Source of the DNA: Onstottus_B arcticum
Lineage (GTDB): Bacteria; Acidobacteriota; Blastocatellia; UBA7656
Assembly: GCA_038040485.1 (NCBI GenBank)
Contig: JBBPIE010000031.1
Location: 1-64,000, forward strand
Reading direction: 5' to 3'
DNA: 64,000 bases
Of this stretch, positions 52,701-61,905 are shown in pieces. The first letter of the stretch is position 1; each line of letters opens with the position of its first letter. The position numbers were made by a program, and so were the translations under genes. The notes beneath the pieces are model-generated. The model ran no database searches, had not been told where the DNA came from, and saw only the letters and a program-made list of their open reading frames with translations.

Positions 52701-55700
52701 GAGGGATCAGAATAAAGCAATCTCCCGGCGAGCCGCTGAAAGAGATGAGCCTCGTCCGCATCCATTTGCAGATGACGCATCTCGACTTGAACTTTCGTCC
52801 AGGCCAATCCTGCCTCGCGGTCAAAGGCATATGGGTTGTGATACTTGTCGGCAAGCCGGAGCGCTTCGTCACGCGAGTGCGCTAAACCGGTAGCAAACGT
52901 GACGCGAGCCCTTTCCTGCGCGCCGAGCCGCACTCGTTGTCGGAGCGAGAAAATCGGATCGAGGACAGCGCCAACGGTATTGGAAAGCGGGCGGCCTTCC
53001 ATTACCGCAATCGGGTCGGCTGTCGTGTGGCCGCGTCCCAAAAACCGCGCGCGATCAGTTTCATATTGGACGGCTCCGACTGTTTCGCCGTCAACGATGA
53101 CAATGTGCCAGCCCCAGACTTCTTTGTCTTCGGGTGAGCGGCAGCGGCGCGAGGCGAGAAGACCGGCTTCGCTCGGGATGAATTCAGTCTCGATGAAAAG
53201 GTTGCTGAACGCCGGGTGCGCGGCATCTGCCGCTCCCGCGGCGAGAACCACTTCCATGTAGCTGGTCAATTCGATGTCGCGAGGCCGCGTCGTATTATTC
53301 GTGACCGATATCTGGCGCACTTCGGTGTTGTCTTCCGGAGAAACGATGATCTCAGTATGAGTGACAATGCCGGCGTCGCTGCGGCGGAACTCGGCTTTGT
53401 CTTCGGCCAGAGCTACTTCATACGACTGCGGCTTCCCAGGAACGGGCAGATGCCCGGCGGACCAGACTGCACCGCTGCGCACGTCGCGCAGGTAGCAAAA
53501 GCTTCCCCAATTGTCGCGAGTAACGTCTTCGCGCCAGCGAGTGACGGCGAGCCCATCGCAAACGGAATAACCAGAGCCTGCCGTCGTCACCACGACTGAA
53601 TAGACTCCGTTAGAGAGCAACTGAGTACGCGGGGTCGGAAGGTTGGCCGTCTCAAACCGCCGAGGATCCGCAACCGGGGCGCTCATACGGAGGCCGTCGG
53701 ACCTGACTTTTTCTCGCCGTGGTTGATCGAGGGGAACTTCGCGGGGAATTCGCTCCTGGAGGAGCAATTCGGTCGCCTGGACGAGCGGCTCTGAATGAAA
53801 CCGTCGCTGCATCACGTTGCCGTGCAGCAGATTGTCGAGCGCGACCAGAGTCATTCCCTGGTGATGGATCATAAAAGCCTTTACGAGAATGCTCTTCTGA
53901 TCCGGTTGCAGCCGGTCTTCAGTGTAGTCAATCGCTTCGTAAAAACCGTACCGCGTTAGAGCGCCTTCACGAATCAGCCGGTTCATGTTCTCGAGCGCCG
54001 CCCGCGGCTCGACCATTGCCGCAAGCGCCGTCGAATAGGGAGACACAACAAGATCGTCTCCCAACCCGCGTTTGAGCCCAAGGCCCGGGACGCCAAACGG
54101 TCCGTACTGATAGTTGAGCTGGAGATCGCGCGCGTTGTAGCCGGCTTCCGAAACTCCCCAGGGGACTCCTCGCTCACCGCCGTACTCGATCTGGCGGACT
54201 ACGATGGCGTGATAGGTCTGATCGAGAAGCGTGTCAGGATAACCGCGCATGACCAGCAGCGGCATCAAGTATTCGAACATCGTGGCAGTCCAGGAAATGA
54301 GCGCGCGGCTTCCGTCAACTTGAGTCAGCCCGCGCCCGAGACGAAACCAGTGCTCTTGCGGTACGTCGCCTTTCGCAATCGCGACGAAGCTTGCCAATCG
54401 CGATTCCGAAGCGAGCAAGTCGTAATACGAATTGTCGCGGCGGCCATCCGTCACGTTGTACCCGATGACAAAGACTCTTCTGTCTTCGGCAAACAGGAAG
54501 CCGAAGTCCATTGCTTCCGTGATCGAATCGCAGCGTCGCGCTATTTCGGCGTAGCGAGCCGCGAGCGCGCCGGCCGCTTGAGGAACTTCTGCGATCTGGC
54601 TGAGGACCAGGTCCATTTGCTTGAGCGCCTTCTGTCGCTTGTCGCCTGGGCACTGATCGATTGTGATGCGAAGCGCTGAGAGCTTCAGGACCGCGTCAGC
54701 GCAAACGGGCGCGACCTGATCGAGAGTCGGCACCCGATCAAGCGACCCAAGAATGGTTTTCCACTCCGAGGCTATCTCCTCAGAGCAACTCGTTATCGGA
54801 GCACTGACTGCCGGCGAAAACGCCAGAGACCACGGAGCCAAACCGTTGAGGTCGCGACGGTGCTCGCGCAGTTGATGCATCAATGAATAGGTCCACGAGT
54901 GCACTTGATCAAACTTTCCGTCGCCGTGCTCGTGCGACAGCGCGCCGATCATGTCCTCGACCTGAACAACTCTCTCGGTCATGGATTGGAAGAGTGCCGC
55001 CCACTTGGAGAGCGTCTCGGGCGCATTGTTCGAGGCATCGTTCGAGAGAAGCGCCGCACAGGATTCGATCTCGCCGCGCAGTTGTTTCAGCGTGACGGCT
55101 CCCGTGCTCTGGCGGACGGCGCCGATATTGTCCGCCTCCTCCCGCATCAGCAAGATGGTGTCGGTCAGGCCTTCAATGACACGCGCTTCGAACAGCGGCT
55201 GTTCTGCAATCTCAACGCACGCCTGTTTGAGGGCGATCAGATGCCCAGCCAGGTTTCCGCTGTCCACGGTTGAAACGTATTGCGGCGTGAGCGGCAGAAG
55301 CGTCGTTGTGTCATACCAGTTGAGGAAGTGCCCGTGAAAGCGGTCGAGCCTTTCCATCGTGGCAAGCGTGAGTTCGAGGCGCTCGGCCATTTCAAGCGTG
55401 GCGAGATATCCGAAGTCGCGAGCCGCCGCGGTCGCTAGCAAAAACATGCCTATGTCAGTCGGCGAGGTTCTGTGAGCAACGACCGCCTTCGGGTCTTCCT
55501 GGTAGTTGTCGGGCGGGAGCCAGTGGTCATCTTCCCCGACAAAGGCTTCAAAGAACTTCCAGGTGCGTCGCGCAACCAGACGAACGAGGACCTTTTCATC
55601 TTCCGAAAGCGATTCGTCGCGCTTCGGTAGTCGGAAACTCACCCAGTAGGCAATAACCGGCGACACCGCCCAGACGACAAGAAAAGGCGCGGCCAAAGCG

Positions 55701-58606
55701 AATGCGGCCGGCTTCATAACCGACAGCGCGACAGCAATGAAGAGCACGGGAACCTCGGCGGGCCACATCATTCGCCAGAAGGCTTGAAGATCATGCGCGC
55801 TGCCGCTTTCCGTTTGAGCCGCGGTCACCCATTCGAGCAGCTTCTTTTTTGAAATGAGCTTGCGATAGAAAGTTATCGCTATGGCGTGAACCTGCAAGTA
55901 TGCCTGATGAGGGATGAGCGCCAATGAAAGCGCAACCTGCGCCGCGTTCGTTCGAGCATCACCCCAAATACTCCAGAAGTGACTCGTCCACGGTATGCCG
56001 CGCGGGTGAACCATCAGAGCATTGGTGACGTGAGCGTAAACCGGAAACGCGACCACGGCCAGCACGGCGAGGGTCCACAACAGGGGTGACCCCGGAAGGA
56101 CAGTCCACGCCGCGGCCAGCCAGAGCAGCATCGTAGGCGCAACAAGACTTCGCCGCAGGTTATCGAGGATCTTCCAGCGCGATATCAGGGGCAGGGTGTT
56201 GGGGACCGGGCGATTGTGCGCATCTCGCACGCGAGGGAAGAGCCAGCGCGCGATTTGCCAGTCGCCCCTCGTCCACCGGTGCTGCCGCTTCGCGTATGAA
56301 TCATAGTGAGACGGATACTCATCAAGAAGCTCGATATCGGTGACAAGCGCGGCGCGGGCGTAGAGACTCTCGAACAGATCGTGGCTCAACAGCAGGTTCT
56401 CGGGCACTCGATCGGCCAGCGCCGATTCGAAGGAATCAACAACATAGAGTCCCTTGCCTGTGTAGCTCCCTTCCCCGAAAAGATCCTGGTAGACGTCAGA
56501 GACCGCCGTTGTATAAGGGTCAACGCCCGTATGTCCCGAGAATATCCGCGCGAACCGCGAGCGCGAGGAGCTAGGCAGCGTCATGCTCACGCGAGGCTGG
56601 AGAATGGCATAGCCCTCGGTCACCCGATTCACAAGAGGATCGAGCCGTGGCTGGTTGAGCGGGTGCAACGCCGTGCCTATGAGACGACGCGCCGCATCGC
56701 GTGGCAGTTGAGTATCGGAGTCGAGAGTGATGACGTAACGAAACCTCGAAAGAAAAGCCGGGCCAGCCGTCGAGACGATGTAGCTTGTGTCGAGAGCGCC
56801 ACAGAGAAGCCGATTGAACTCATGAAGCTTGCCGCGTTTTCGTTCCCATCCGATCCATTTGCCTTCTCCCGCGTTCCACTTGCGCCGGCGGTGGAACAAG
56901 CAAAAGCGCTCGCTCTGATCCTTGTCGTAGCGCGCGTTGAGATCTTCGACGCCCTTGATCGCAACGTCCAGCAAGCGGTCATCCTCGGGCATGTCTTCCC
57001 GGGGCGCGTCGGCAAAATCTCCAAGCAGCGCAAAGTAGATGTTCTCATCTCGATTGGCGAGGTAGTGCACTTCGAGGCTTTCGAGCAGGCTGCGCACGGT
57101 CTGCTCGCTCGAGAAGATTGTCGGAATAACAACGAATGTGCGAGCGACTTCCGGCACGCCCGCTGCCGTATTCATCTTGGAAAGCGGATGCGGTTTGAAA
57201 AGCGCTGCTACGTCGAGATTCAGAGCGGTCAACGCAAGATCGCTTACTGGAACAAGCAGCAACAAACCGATCGCGATCAATGCCCCGGGTGACGCACCCG
57301 AGACGTGCGCATATAACAGACAAAGCCCGAGGATTAGAGCGGTCAGAAAAAAGAAAGAGCCAAGATAAGTTACGGTTGGATGCTTAAGCATCCAGCGAAA
57401 GAACCGCTCGTGTAGCCGCGGTCTAAAGCCGGCTTCCTTCTCGAGCTGGGCGCGACCCCAGTCGAGGAGATAGAAGCCGACGTGCGCCCTTCGCTGCTCA
57501 CCGGCAGCCTTGCTGTGTGAGCGCGCGGCCAGCCTGAGAGCAAGACGCGCGACGTCCAACTCCGACGTTTTTGTCCGCCTGGCAATTTTCTCAATCACAT
57601 GGCGATAGCGGTCGCGGGTCATGAAATCCATCGAGGCGTAAGCGCCAACCGGATCTTCGGCAAGAATCGGCTCCACCAGGCTGAGGCTCTCGAAAAACTC
57701 ATTCCAGTCGAGCGTCGAAAGCAGGCGCATGCTTGTGATGATGTTGCCTACCGTAGCCTGCGCCGCGGCTTGCCGCTGATGTTCCAGATGAACAACCTGC
57801 TCGACAGTCGCGGACTCGGCGGCCAGCCGCTTTTCGAGCCAGTCGAGCGCGGGCCACACTTCCGGGTCCTGATCGCGAAGCCGCTGCGCAAGCTGAACGA
57901 AGAAGGCCCTGTCTAACCGCTTGCCTTTTCCCGCCGCCGCTTCCAGCGCCGCGGTTAGCCCGTTCGGCTGCCGGGTGGCGATTTCCAGAAGTCGTTCCGC
58001 GAGCCGGTCGGCATCCTCCCTGGCATTGCGCGCTTCAACTATGCGCACGCCAAGCCGGCGCAAGTTTTCGACAAGCGCTAATCTCAACGTAATAGCAATC
58101 GCCCACAACTCGCCAATCGAGAGAGGCATCGCGTGTTGATAAGACCGGACGAAGCGGGTGAGCGTCTCAGAGTCAAGACGACTGTCGGTGTGCGCAATCA
58201 ACGCCAGCGCGATCGCATAGACGCGCGGGTAGTCGGCGAGTTCTCCGGTTTGAAGTTTGGGCAGCTCCCGGTAATAGCCTCGCGGCAAGTCGCGGCGAAT
58301 CTCGCGAAGTTGTTCTTCGACTATGTGAAAGTTATCGACCAGCCATTCGGCGGCGGGCGAGACGGTGCTCTCTTTGCGAATGGCGTCGGCAAGCGCGCGA
58401 TAGACAACGATCAGTCGCTGGCCGTTCTCTTCCAACCGGGAAAGTAGCGAACGGCCGCGTCTGGCTTCGGAGGAGACTACGTGGCCGGCAGCAAGTTCCG
58501 CCGCGTACTGCTCCAGACGTTCGACGCTGAAGAGCTCATCGCGAATCGGCTCTTCGTAAGACTCATGCTCGGGCGCCCTTGTGAACCTTTTTAAGAAACG
58601 CAGCAA
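49784..58606 (-). CDS. Cyclic beta-1,2-glucan synthase (NdvB/Cgs-type)
   Basis: A 2940-residue protein, close to the size of rhizobial NdvB and Brucella Cgs (about 2830-2870). N-terminal helical region, then a GT84 glycosyltransferase with membrane helices: FVVIPTIFSSEQTV, RYVITLDSDTQLP and QRHRWTRGDWQIA. A GH94-type glycoside phosphorylase domain follows with the acidic MGSGDWNDGMNRVG. It initiates, elongates and cyclises beta-1,2-glucan and controls chain length. No separate exporter (ndvA) is in the window. Confidence 0.93.
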   Translation of the reverse strand: MLRFLKRFTRAPEHESYEEPIRDELFSVERLEQYAAELAAGHVVSSEARRGRSLLSRLEENGQRLIVVYRALADAIRKESTVSPAAEWLVDNFHIVEEQLREIRRDLPRGYYRELPKLQTGELADYPRVYAIALALIAHTDSRLDSETLTRFVRSYQHAMPLSIGELWAIAITLRLALVENLRRLGVRIVEARNAREDADRLAERLLEIATRQPNGLTAALEAAAGKGKRLDRAFFVQLAQRLRDQDPEVWPALDWLEKRLAAESATVEQVVHLEHQRQAAAQATVGNIITSMRLLSTLDWNEFFESLSLVEPILAEDPVGAYASMDFMTRDRYRHVIEKIARRTKTSELDVARLALRLAARSHSKAAGEQRRAHVGFYLLDWGRAQLEKEAGFRPRLHERFFRWMLKHPTVTYLGSFFFLTALILGLCLLYAHVSGASPGALIAIGLLLLVPVSDLALTALNLDVAALFKPHPLSKMNTAAGVPEVARTFVVIPTIFSSEQTVRSLLESLEVHYLANRDENIYFALLGDFADAPREDMPEDDRLLDVAIKGVEDLNARYDKDQSERFCLFHRRRKWNAGEGKWIGWERKRGKLHEFNRLLCGALDTSYIVSTAGPAFLSRFRYVITLDSDTQLPRDAARRLIGTALHPLNQPRLDPLVNRVTEGYAILQPRVSMTLPSSSRSRFARIFSGHTGVDPYTTAVSDVYQDLFGEGSYTGKGLYVVDSFESALADRVPENLLLSHDLFESLYARAALVTDIELLDEYPSHYDSYAKRQHRWTRGDWQIARWLFPRVRDAHNRPVPNTLPLISRWKILDNLRRSLVAPTMLLWLAAAWTVLPGSPLLWTLAVLAVVAFPVYAHVTNALMVHPRGIPWTSHFWSIWGDARTNAAQVALSLALIPHQAYLQVHAIAITFYRKLISKKKLLEWVTAAQTESGSAHDLQAFWRMMWPAEVPVLFIAVALSVMKPAAFALAAPFLVVWAVSPVIAYWVSFRLPKRDESLSEDEKVLVRLVARRTWKFFEAFVGEDDHWLPPDNYQEDPKAVVAHRTSPTDIGMFLLATAAARDFGYLATLEMAERLELTLATMERLDRFHGHFLNWYDTTTLLPLTPQYVSTVDSGNLAGHLIALKQACVEIAEQPLFEARVIEGLTDTILLMREEADNIGAVRQSTGAVTLKQLRGEIESCAALLSNDASNNAPETLSKWAALFQSMTERVVQVEDMIGALSHEHGDGKFDQVHSWTYSLMHQLREHRRDLNGLAPWSLAFSPAVSAPITSCSEEIASEWKTILGSLDRVPTLDQVAPVCADAVLKLSALRITIDQCPGDKRQKALKQMDLVLSQIAEVPQAAGALAARYAEIARRCDSITEAMDFGFLFAEDRRVFVIGYNVTDGRRDNSYYDLLASESRLASFVAIAKGDVPQEHWFRLGRGLTQVDGSRALISWTATMFEYLMPLLVMRGYPDTLLDQTYHAIVVRQIEYGGERGVPWGVSEAGYNARDLQLNYQYGPFGVPGLGLKRGLGDDLVVSPYSTALAAMVEPRAALENMNRLIREGALTRYGFYEAIDYTEDRLQPDQKSILVKAFMIHHQGMTLVALDNLLHGNVMQRRFHSEPLVQATELLLQERIPREVPLDQPRREKVRSDGLRMSAPVADPRRFETANLPTPRTQLLSNGVYSVVVTTAGSGYSVCDGLAVTRWREDVTRDNWGSFCYLRDVRSGAVWSAGHLPVPGKPQSYEVALAEDKAEFRRSDAGIVTHTEIIVSPEDNTEVRQISVTNNTTRPRDIELTSYMEVVLAAGAADAAHPAFSNLFIETEFIPSEAGLLASRRCRSPEDKEVWGWHIVIVDGETVGAVQYETDRARFLGRGHTTADPIAVMEGRPLSNTVGAVLDPIFSLRQRVRLGAQERARVTFATGLAHSRDEALRLADKYHNPYAFDREAGLAWTKVQVEMRHLQMDADEAHLFQRLAGRLLYSDPSLRPRPRVLALNTKDQSGLWPYGISGDLPIALVRISQEEDLSMVRQLLRGHEYLRLKGLVFDLVILNDHPPSYIQSLQDELQRLVRISGSHALMDKPGGVFLRRTDLMPEADRILLHTVARVGIVADRGPLEEQLVQRPAEDDLPPRFVARAASRKYPEEALRNPELAFFNGLGGFIDGGREYATILNEGQWTPAPWLNVISNSKDFGFQISEAGVGYTWSVNSRENRLTPWSNDPVSDPAGEAIYLRDEDTGEVWSPTPLPIREPEQYLIRHGQGYSIFQHASHGIDQELMVFVPMDSTVKISLLRLRNQTDRKRRISVTSYAEWVLGVDRSRMAPYIITEVDKDTGAVFARNPFNNEFSHRVAFADMSEPQRTITCDRKEFLGRNGSPASPAALRRAELSGRAGAGLDPCAAIQAVIELAPSEAREVVIILGEAETAEEARAIAVKYRQVSVATEAIEKVVAQWDDLLNVVEVKTPDSTMDIMLNRWLVYQALSCRIWGRSAFYQSGGAYGFRDQLQDVCALVYAQPAIAREQILRAAAHQFKEGDVQHWWHPPTGRGVRTRCSDDLLWLPFVTSFYVEITGDQSVFEETVPFLEAPVLAEGETEAYLQSVISSESASLYEHCVRALDRSLAAGTHGLPLMGSGDWNDGMNRVGKEGKGESIWLGWFLHDTLGRFAQFCDSHKDKQRGDKYRRRMEKLNQALEDHGWDGGWYRRAYFDDGTPLGSAQNEECRIDSIAQSWGVISGAAQLHRATRAMAAVEEYLIRRGDGLAILFTPPFDKSALDPGYIKGYVPGVRENGGQYTHAALWTLMAYAKLGDGDRAGELFTLLNPINHASTRAGLHKYKVEPYVVAADVYAVWPHTGRGGWTWYTGAAGWMYRAGLESILGFKLRGDRLQIDPCIPRSWREYEITYKRGTTTYQIVVDNPHGLNRGFAKIEVDGKQLATPEIELVDDGKQHNVRVTLEMKTADE

Positions 58607-58723
58607 ATTTCAGCATACCATATTCACACTCCGGCGCTCAGAGCGCGTCGTTGCTCCGTTGGTAGAATTGTGGAGCCGCTGAATTGAGAGCCTAAACAGA
58701 CATTTCGCCAGTGACGATGTTGT

Positions 58724-58835
58724 ATCCGTGCAAATCCGCCAAATCCGTTTCATCCGTGGTCTATGCGTTTGCAAGATTGCTTTGCTGGTGCCCCATAGAC
58801 CACGGATGTAACAGATTCGACGGATGTGCACGGAT
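58724..58835. repeat. Palindrome with 42-nt arms (CATCCGTGGTCTATG)
   Basis: Left arm 58724-58765 and right arm 58794-58835 are inverted copies (about 36 of 42 matching). Each arm contains three copies of an ATCCGT word. It fills most of the 276-base gap between two minus-strand genes. Confidence 0.88.
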
Positions 58836-58882
58836 TTCTTTTCGATTTGATCGCTACCGGAAGTTTCGAAAGTGTTTGAGCT

Positions 58883-60553
58883 TCACCTCACTCGCACCGG
58901 CAGTTTCATCTTCGACGGGAAGGCCTTTCCATTGTGAATAGTGATCTCCGACGGGAGATTATCGTTCGCTCCCGGCGGCCTGAAACTCGGAAAGTCGATG
59001 TTGGAAACCTTGATCCTCAGTGAGTGACCCGCCTCAAATACCCAATCGTCGCCGTAGTCTCTGAACGTCACCCGGCGCACCTCCGCGGGTGAAAGACCGG
59101 TGACTCGCGTCGCACCGATGGTGACTTCTGTTTCGGTTCCGTCCGGCGCGACATCAAACGTCCGCACGAGGAGGTCGAGGTCGGTCGACGTCGCGCTGCT
59201 CACGTAGAAAGTAAACTCGCTGCTGCCTACCATCTCGGTCTGCCGGTCCCACGGCGTCAGCGTGTACACGAGCTTCTGCGGCGCTGTCAGAAGCGCTTCA
59301 GCGCGGCCACTGAGCATGTCGCTCTGTGTGGGTATCTCGGCGCCGCGACGTGAGCTTCGAATGCGCTCCGGACGAAAGACGCCGCCGGCCGTCTCGGGCT
59401 GGTCCGATCCTTTCTTATTATTCTTCAGAACGCCGCTTGGCTTAAGGAACAACGTGTCCGAAGAAATGTTGTCCGATGGAAACTGCTTCGCGGTAAACGG
59501 CAAGACTGAAAACGGCGCGGGAGCACTGGTCACCGACCGGGAGTCCTTAGGTCCGAAGCCCCTCAGATAACGTTCAAACCAACGGAGCACTTGCGTCGCG
59601 ATGTAGAGTTCTTCGCCTTCAAAGGTGTGTCCTTCCGGTGGGTGCCCCTGGCGTCCAAGGTAAATCTGTTTGGGTGCGGTTGTCTGAGCAAAGACGTCCA
59701 CCACCTGCGTCGATGGAAACAGGTAGTCGTCCCACGACTGAATGATATACATCGGGGCGCGCGGTTGCCGCGCCGGGTCCAGGATTTCCTGCCCGTCCTC
59801 GTTCTTCTGAGCGATCGAGCGAGCCCGGAGTTGTTGCTTCACGCTATCGTCCGCCGAGCGGCCTTCCGCGCCCACGTCGAAGATGTCAAATTGGAGCTGG
59901 GTGTAGTTGAAGAACGGCGCCTGACCTGTTTGCTGTTCGAGTCCCGAGTAAAAGTGTGCGATTCCAGCCCGATAGTTAATCGTGCCGTTTGGAAAGAGCG
60001 CTTGCTCCAGATCGGTCCATCCGGCGAGCGGCACGACCGCCGAAACGCGCGGGTCGGATGCAATTTGAAAGGAGTGCGAGCCTCCGTATGAACCGCCGAT
60101 CACTCCGATCTTTGTCACTCGCGGCCCGATGACCTGATCCGGGTCGTTTATCAGCCAGTCGATGATGCGGCTCAGATCATTCAACTCGTCCGGACCCGCA
60201 AGCGTTGCGCGGCCGCCGGACTCGCCTTCGCCAAAACCCCGCGCAGTGTAAGAGAGCACCGTGTAGCCGGCCGCCGCGACGTAATACGCGATGTTGTCCT
60301 CGCCCTTCAACCGCCGGCCTCCCCAGCCGTGTATGTAAATGACCGCCGGAGCCGATGGAAAAAATCGCGGCTGATACAAAGAGGCCGCAAGCTTCAGAGG
60401 CTGCGCACCGAATGAGCCGCCGGGTACTTCTATGAAATGAGTTGATTCTTCTACCAGCAATCCCGCGCTTGCGTTCGAAGCGCGCGGCAAGCACGGTCCA
60501 ACTAAGAGGGCGAATAGAACGAGCAGGCTTAAGAGTTTAGGTTTGGAAATCAC
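58883..60553 (-). CDS. CocE/NonD-type (S15) hydrolase, secreted
   Basis: A 556-residue protein from GTG 60553, which has GGGAGA upstream and begins a signal peptide (LLSLLVLFALLVGPCLP). An ATG at 60622 is less supported. Alpha/beta hydrolase core: AVIYIHGWGGR, nucleophile in GVIGGSYGGSHS, Asp in SWDDYLFP and His in GHPPEGH. The C-terminal beta-sandwich (YTLTPWDRQTEMVGSSEFTF, LRIKVSNIDFPSF) is that of X-Pro dipeptidyl-peptidases and cocaine esterases. The natural substrate is unknown. Confidence 0.88.
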   Translation of the reverse strand: MISKPKLLSLLVLFALLVGPCLPRASNASAGLLVEESTHFIEVPGGSFGAQPLKLAASLYQPRFFPSAPAVIYIHGWGGRRLKGEDNIAYYVAAAGYTVLSYTARGFGEGESGGRATLAGPDELNDLSRIIDWLINDPDQVIGPRVTKIGVIGGSYGGSHSFQIASDPRVSAVVPLAGWTDLEQALFPNGTINYRAGIAHFYSGLEQQTGQAPFFNYTQLQFDIFDVGAEGRSADDSVKQQLRARSIAQKNEDGQEILDPARQPRAPMYIIQSWDDYLFPSTQVVDVFAQTTAPKQIYLGRQGHPPEGHTFEGEELYIATQVLRWFERYLRGFGPKDSRSVTSAPAPFSVLPFTAKQFPSDNISSDTLFLKPSGVLKNNKKGSDQPETAGGVFRPERIRSSRRGAEIPTQSDMLSGRAEALLTAPQKLVYTLTPWDRQTEMVGSSEFTFYVSSATSTDLDLLVRTFDVAPDGTETEVTIGATRVTGLSPAEVRRVTFRDYGDDWVFEAGHSLRIKVSNIDFPSFRPPGANDNLPSEITIHNGKAFPSKMKLPVRVR

Positions 60554-60677
60554 GACAACTCTCCCGGGGAGGATCAGCAGTCGCGACTTGATATTGATAA
60601 CAGCACTGCTCCGGCCGGTCAACTCGGCCGGCCGGTCAACAGCACGAGATATTGCTTATGAACGCGACGTTTCCGGT

Positions 60678-61127
60678 TCAAACCGTCGAGCCAGTGGTTG
60701 CCGCCGTCTGCTTCGAGACCTCCTTCACCACCTCCGCGGTTTTGTTGCTTGAAGCATAATGAGCTATGTCGGCTTGAGCCACCATGCCGCAACAGCGACC
60801 GCTCGCGTCAACGACCGGCACTCGCCTTACCTTGTTGTCTTCCATGACCCTGCAGCACTCATCCACGCTCATTTCAGGAGTCACCGTGACTACGCCGTCA
60901 GACATAGCATCTCGCGCAGTCATCTCGAGGGGGTTCTTCCCCTCCGCGACGATACGGCAGCAGATGTCGCGATCGGTTATCACGCCGACAGGCTTCATGC
61001 CTTTTTCGCTATCGACCACCGGGATGCAGCCGCAATCGTGCTCCACAAACAGCTTCGCGACTTGTTGCAGCTTTGTGTCCGGCGTACAGCACGCCGGGTC
61101 CTTTGTCATGATCTCTCTAACTTCCAT
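60678..61127 (-). CDS. Tandem CBS-domain protein
   Basis: A 149-residue protein with AGGGAG before the ATG at 61127. Two CBS repeats: EIMTKDPACCTPDTKLQQVA...CGCIPVVDSEKG...GVITDRDIC, and AMSDGVVTVTPEMSVDECCR...VRRVPVVDASGR. Free-standing CBS pairs bind adenosyl ligands and regulate other proteins. It is unusually rich in cysteines (DPACC, DCGC, DICC, ECC, GRCC). Confidence 0.92.
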   Translation of the reverse strand: MEVREIMTKDPACCTPDTKLQQVAKLFVEHDCGCIPVVDSEKGMKPVGVITDRDICCRIVAEGKNPLEMTARDAMSDGVVTVTPEMSVDECCRVMEDNKVRRVPVVDASGRCCGMVAQADIAHYASSNKTAEVVKEVSKQTAATTGSTV

Positions 61128-61377
61128 GGTTTTCTCCCTGTGTCTTGTTTTTTCAAATCCAAGATGATCTGTCACCGGTGCTCGTGCAATGACTGTTCCG
61201 CCCAAGAAACCTTGAAAAGAAGCAACAGATGATAAGGGTGATAGTACGAAATCGAAACGGATCGTATGAATTCAGACCATCCCGTCACGAGGACGACTTA
61301 GCAGGGTGATGGAGATGAATCTCTTAGTCGGCGCTGCGATTCGCCGCCGGACAGACTCGCGTTCGCACACTCCTACG

Positions 61378-61398
61378 TAGCATAGACTTTAGTCTGTG
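61378..61398 (+). repeat. Third copy of the CATAGACTTTAGTCTGTG element
   Basis: Identical in its 21-base core to the two arms at 10653-10785, but here a single copy without an inverted partner. It lies in the 345-base gap before PadR; the rest of that gap shows nothing recognisable apart from the dyad at 61440-61460. Confidence 0.88.
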
Positions 61399-61439
61399 TC
61401 CCCAGCAGCCGAGATTGACTTTCCATCGGAATCGACGTA

Positions 61440-61460
61440 TATATGGCGACACCACATATA
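61440..61460 (+). promoter_or_regulatory. Dyad TATATG-N9-CATATA, candidate PadR operator
   Basis: Inverted 6-mers centred just upstream of the PadR start at 61473, in the position where PadR repressors bind their own promoters. AT-rich dyads are usual for this family. Binding is inference. Confidence 0.45.
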
Positions 61461-61472
61461 GGGACGGCTTAC

Positions 61473-61811
61473 ATGCTAAACCAGGAAGTAAAACGAGGAA
61501 GCGCCGAGATGCTGATACTGGCACTGGTCGAAGACCGGCCGCGACACGGATACGAGATCGCCAAGCTGATAGAGCAGCGCTCTGAAGGCGTGCTGCAGTT
61601 TCATGTAGCTTCGCTCTATCCGATGCTCTATCGCCTCGAAACTCGCGGATGGATTCAGGGCCGCTGGGTCGAGAAAGCCGGACAGCGAAGGCGACGCTAC
61701 TACAAAGTGACGGCAGCCGGCCGCAAGGTACTCAACGAACAGCGGCAGACCTGGTCTGATTTCTTCGCCGCGCTCGATCGGGTGGCGGGAATCAACCCGG
61801 CGGAAGGATGA
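61473..61811 (+). CDS. PadR-family transcriptional regulator
   Basis: A 112-residue protein from the ATG at 61473; an upstream ATG at 61443 lies inside the candidate operator. Winged helix: GSAEMLILALVEDRPRHGYE, LEIQ-type helix, then SLYPMLYRLETRGWIQGRWV, and RRYYKVTAAGRKVL. It precedes an ADOP-type permease gene, the typical Acidobacteriota pairing, and probably represses it. Confidence 0.92.
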   Translation: MLNQEVKRGSAEMLILALVEDRPRHGYEIAKLIEQRSEGVLQFHVASLYPMLYRLETRGWIQGRWVEKAGQRRRRYYKVTAAGRKVLNEQRQTWSDFFAALDRVAGINPAEG

Positions 61812-61816
61812 GAGAT

Positions 61817-61848
61817 TTTGGATTTTGGATTTTGGATTTTGGATTTGA
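61817..61848. repeat. Short heptamer array (ATTTTGG)n
   Basis: Four units of ATTTTGG in direct order, between PadR and the permease gene. No inverted partner. Confidence 0.85.
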
Positions 61849-61905
61849 CGCTAGGCAATCGGCAACGGCCACTGATCACTGACCACCGGCCACTGTAGTT
61901 CTCTT

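Noticed and set aside
56306..57292. 328-codon plus-strand frame opposite the glucan synthase gene
   Set aside because: Antisense shadow of the GT84 region in high-GC DNA; no domain or ribosome binding site.
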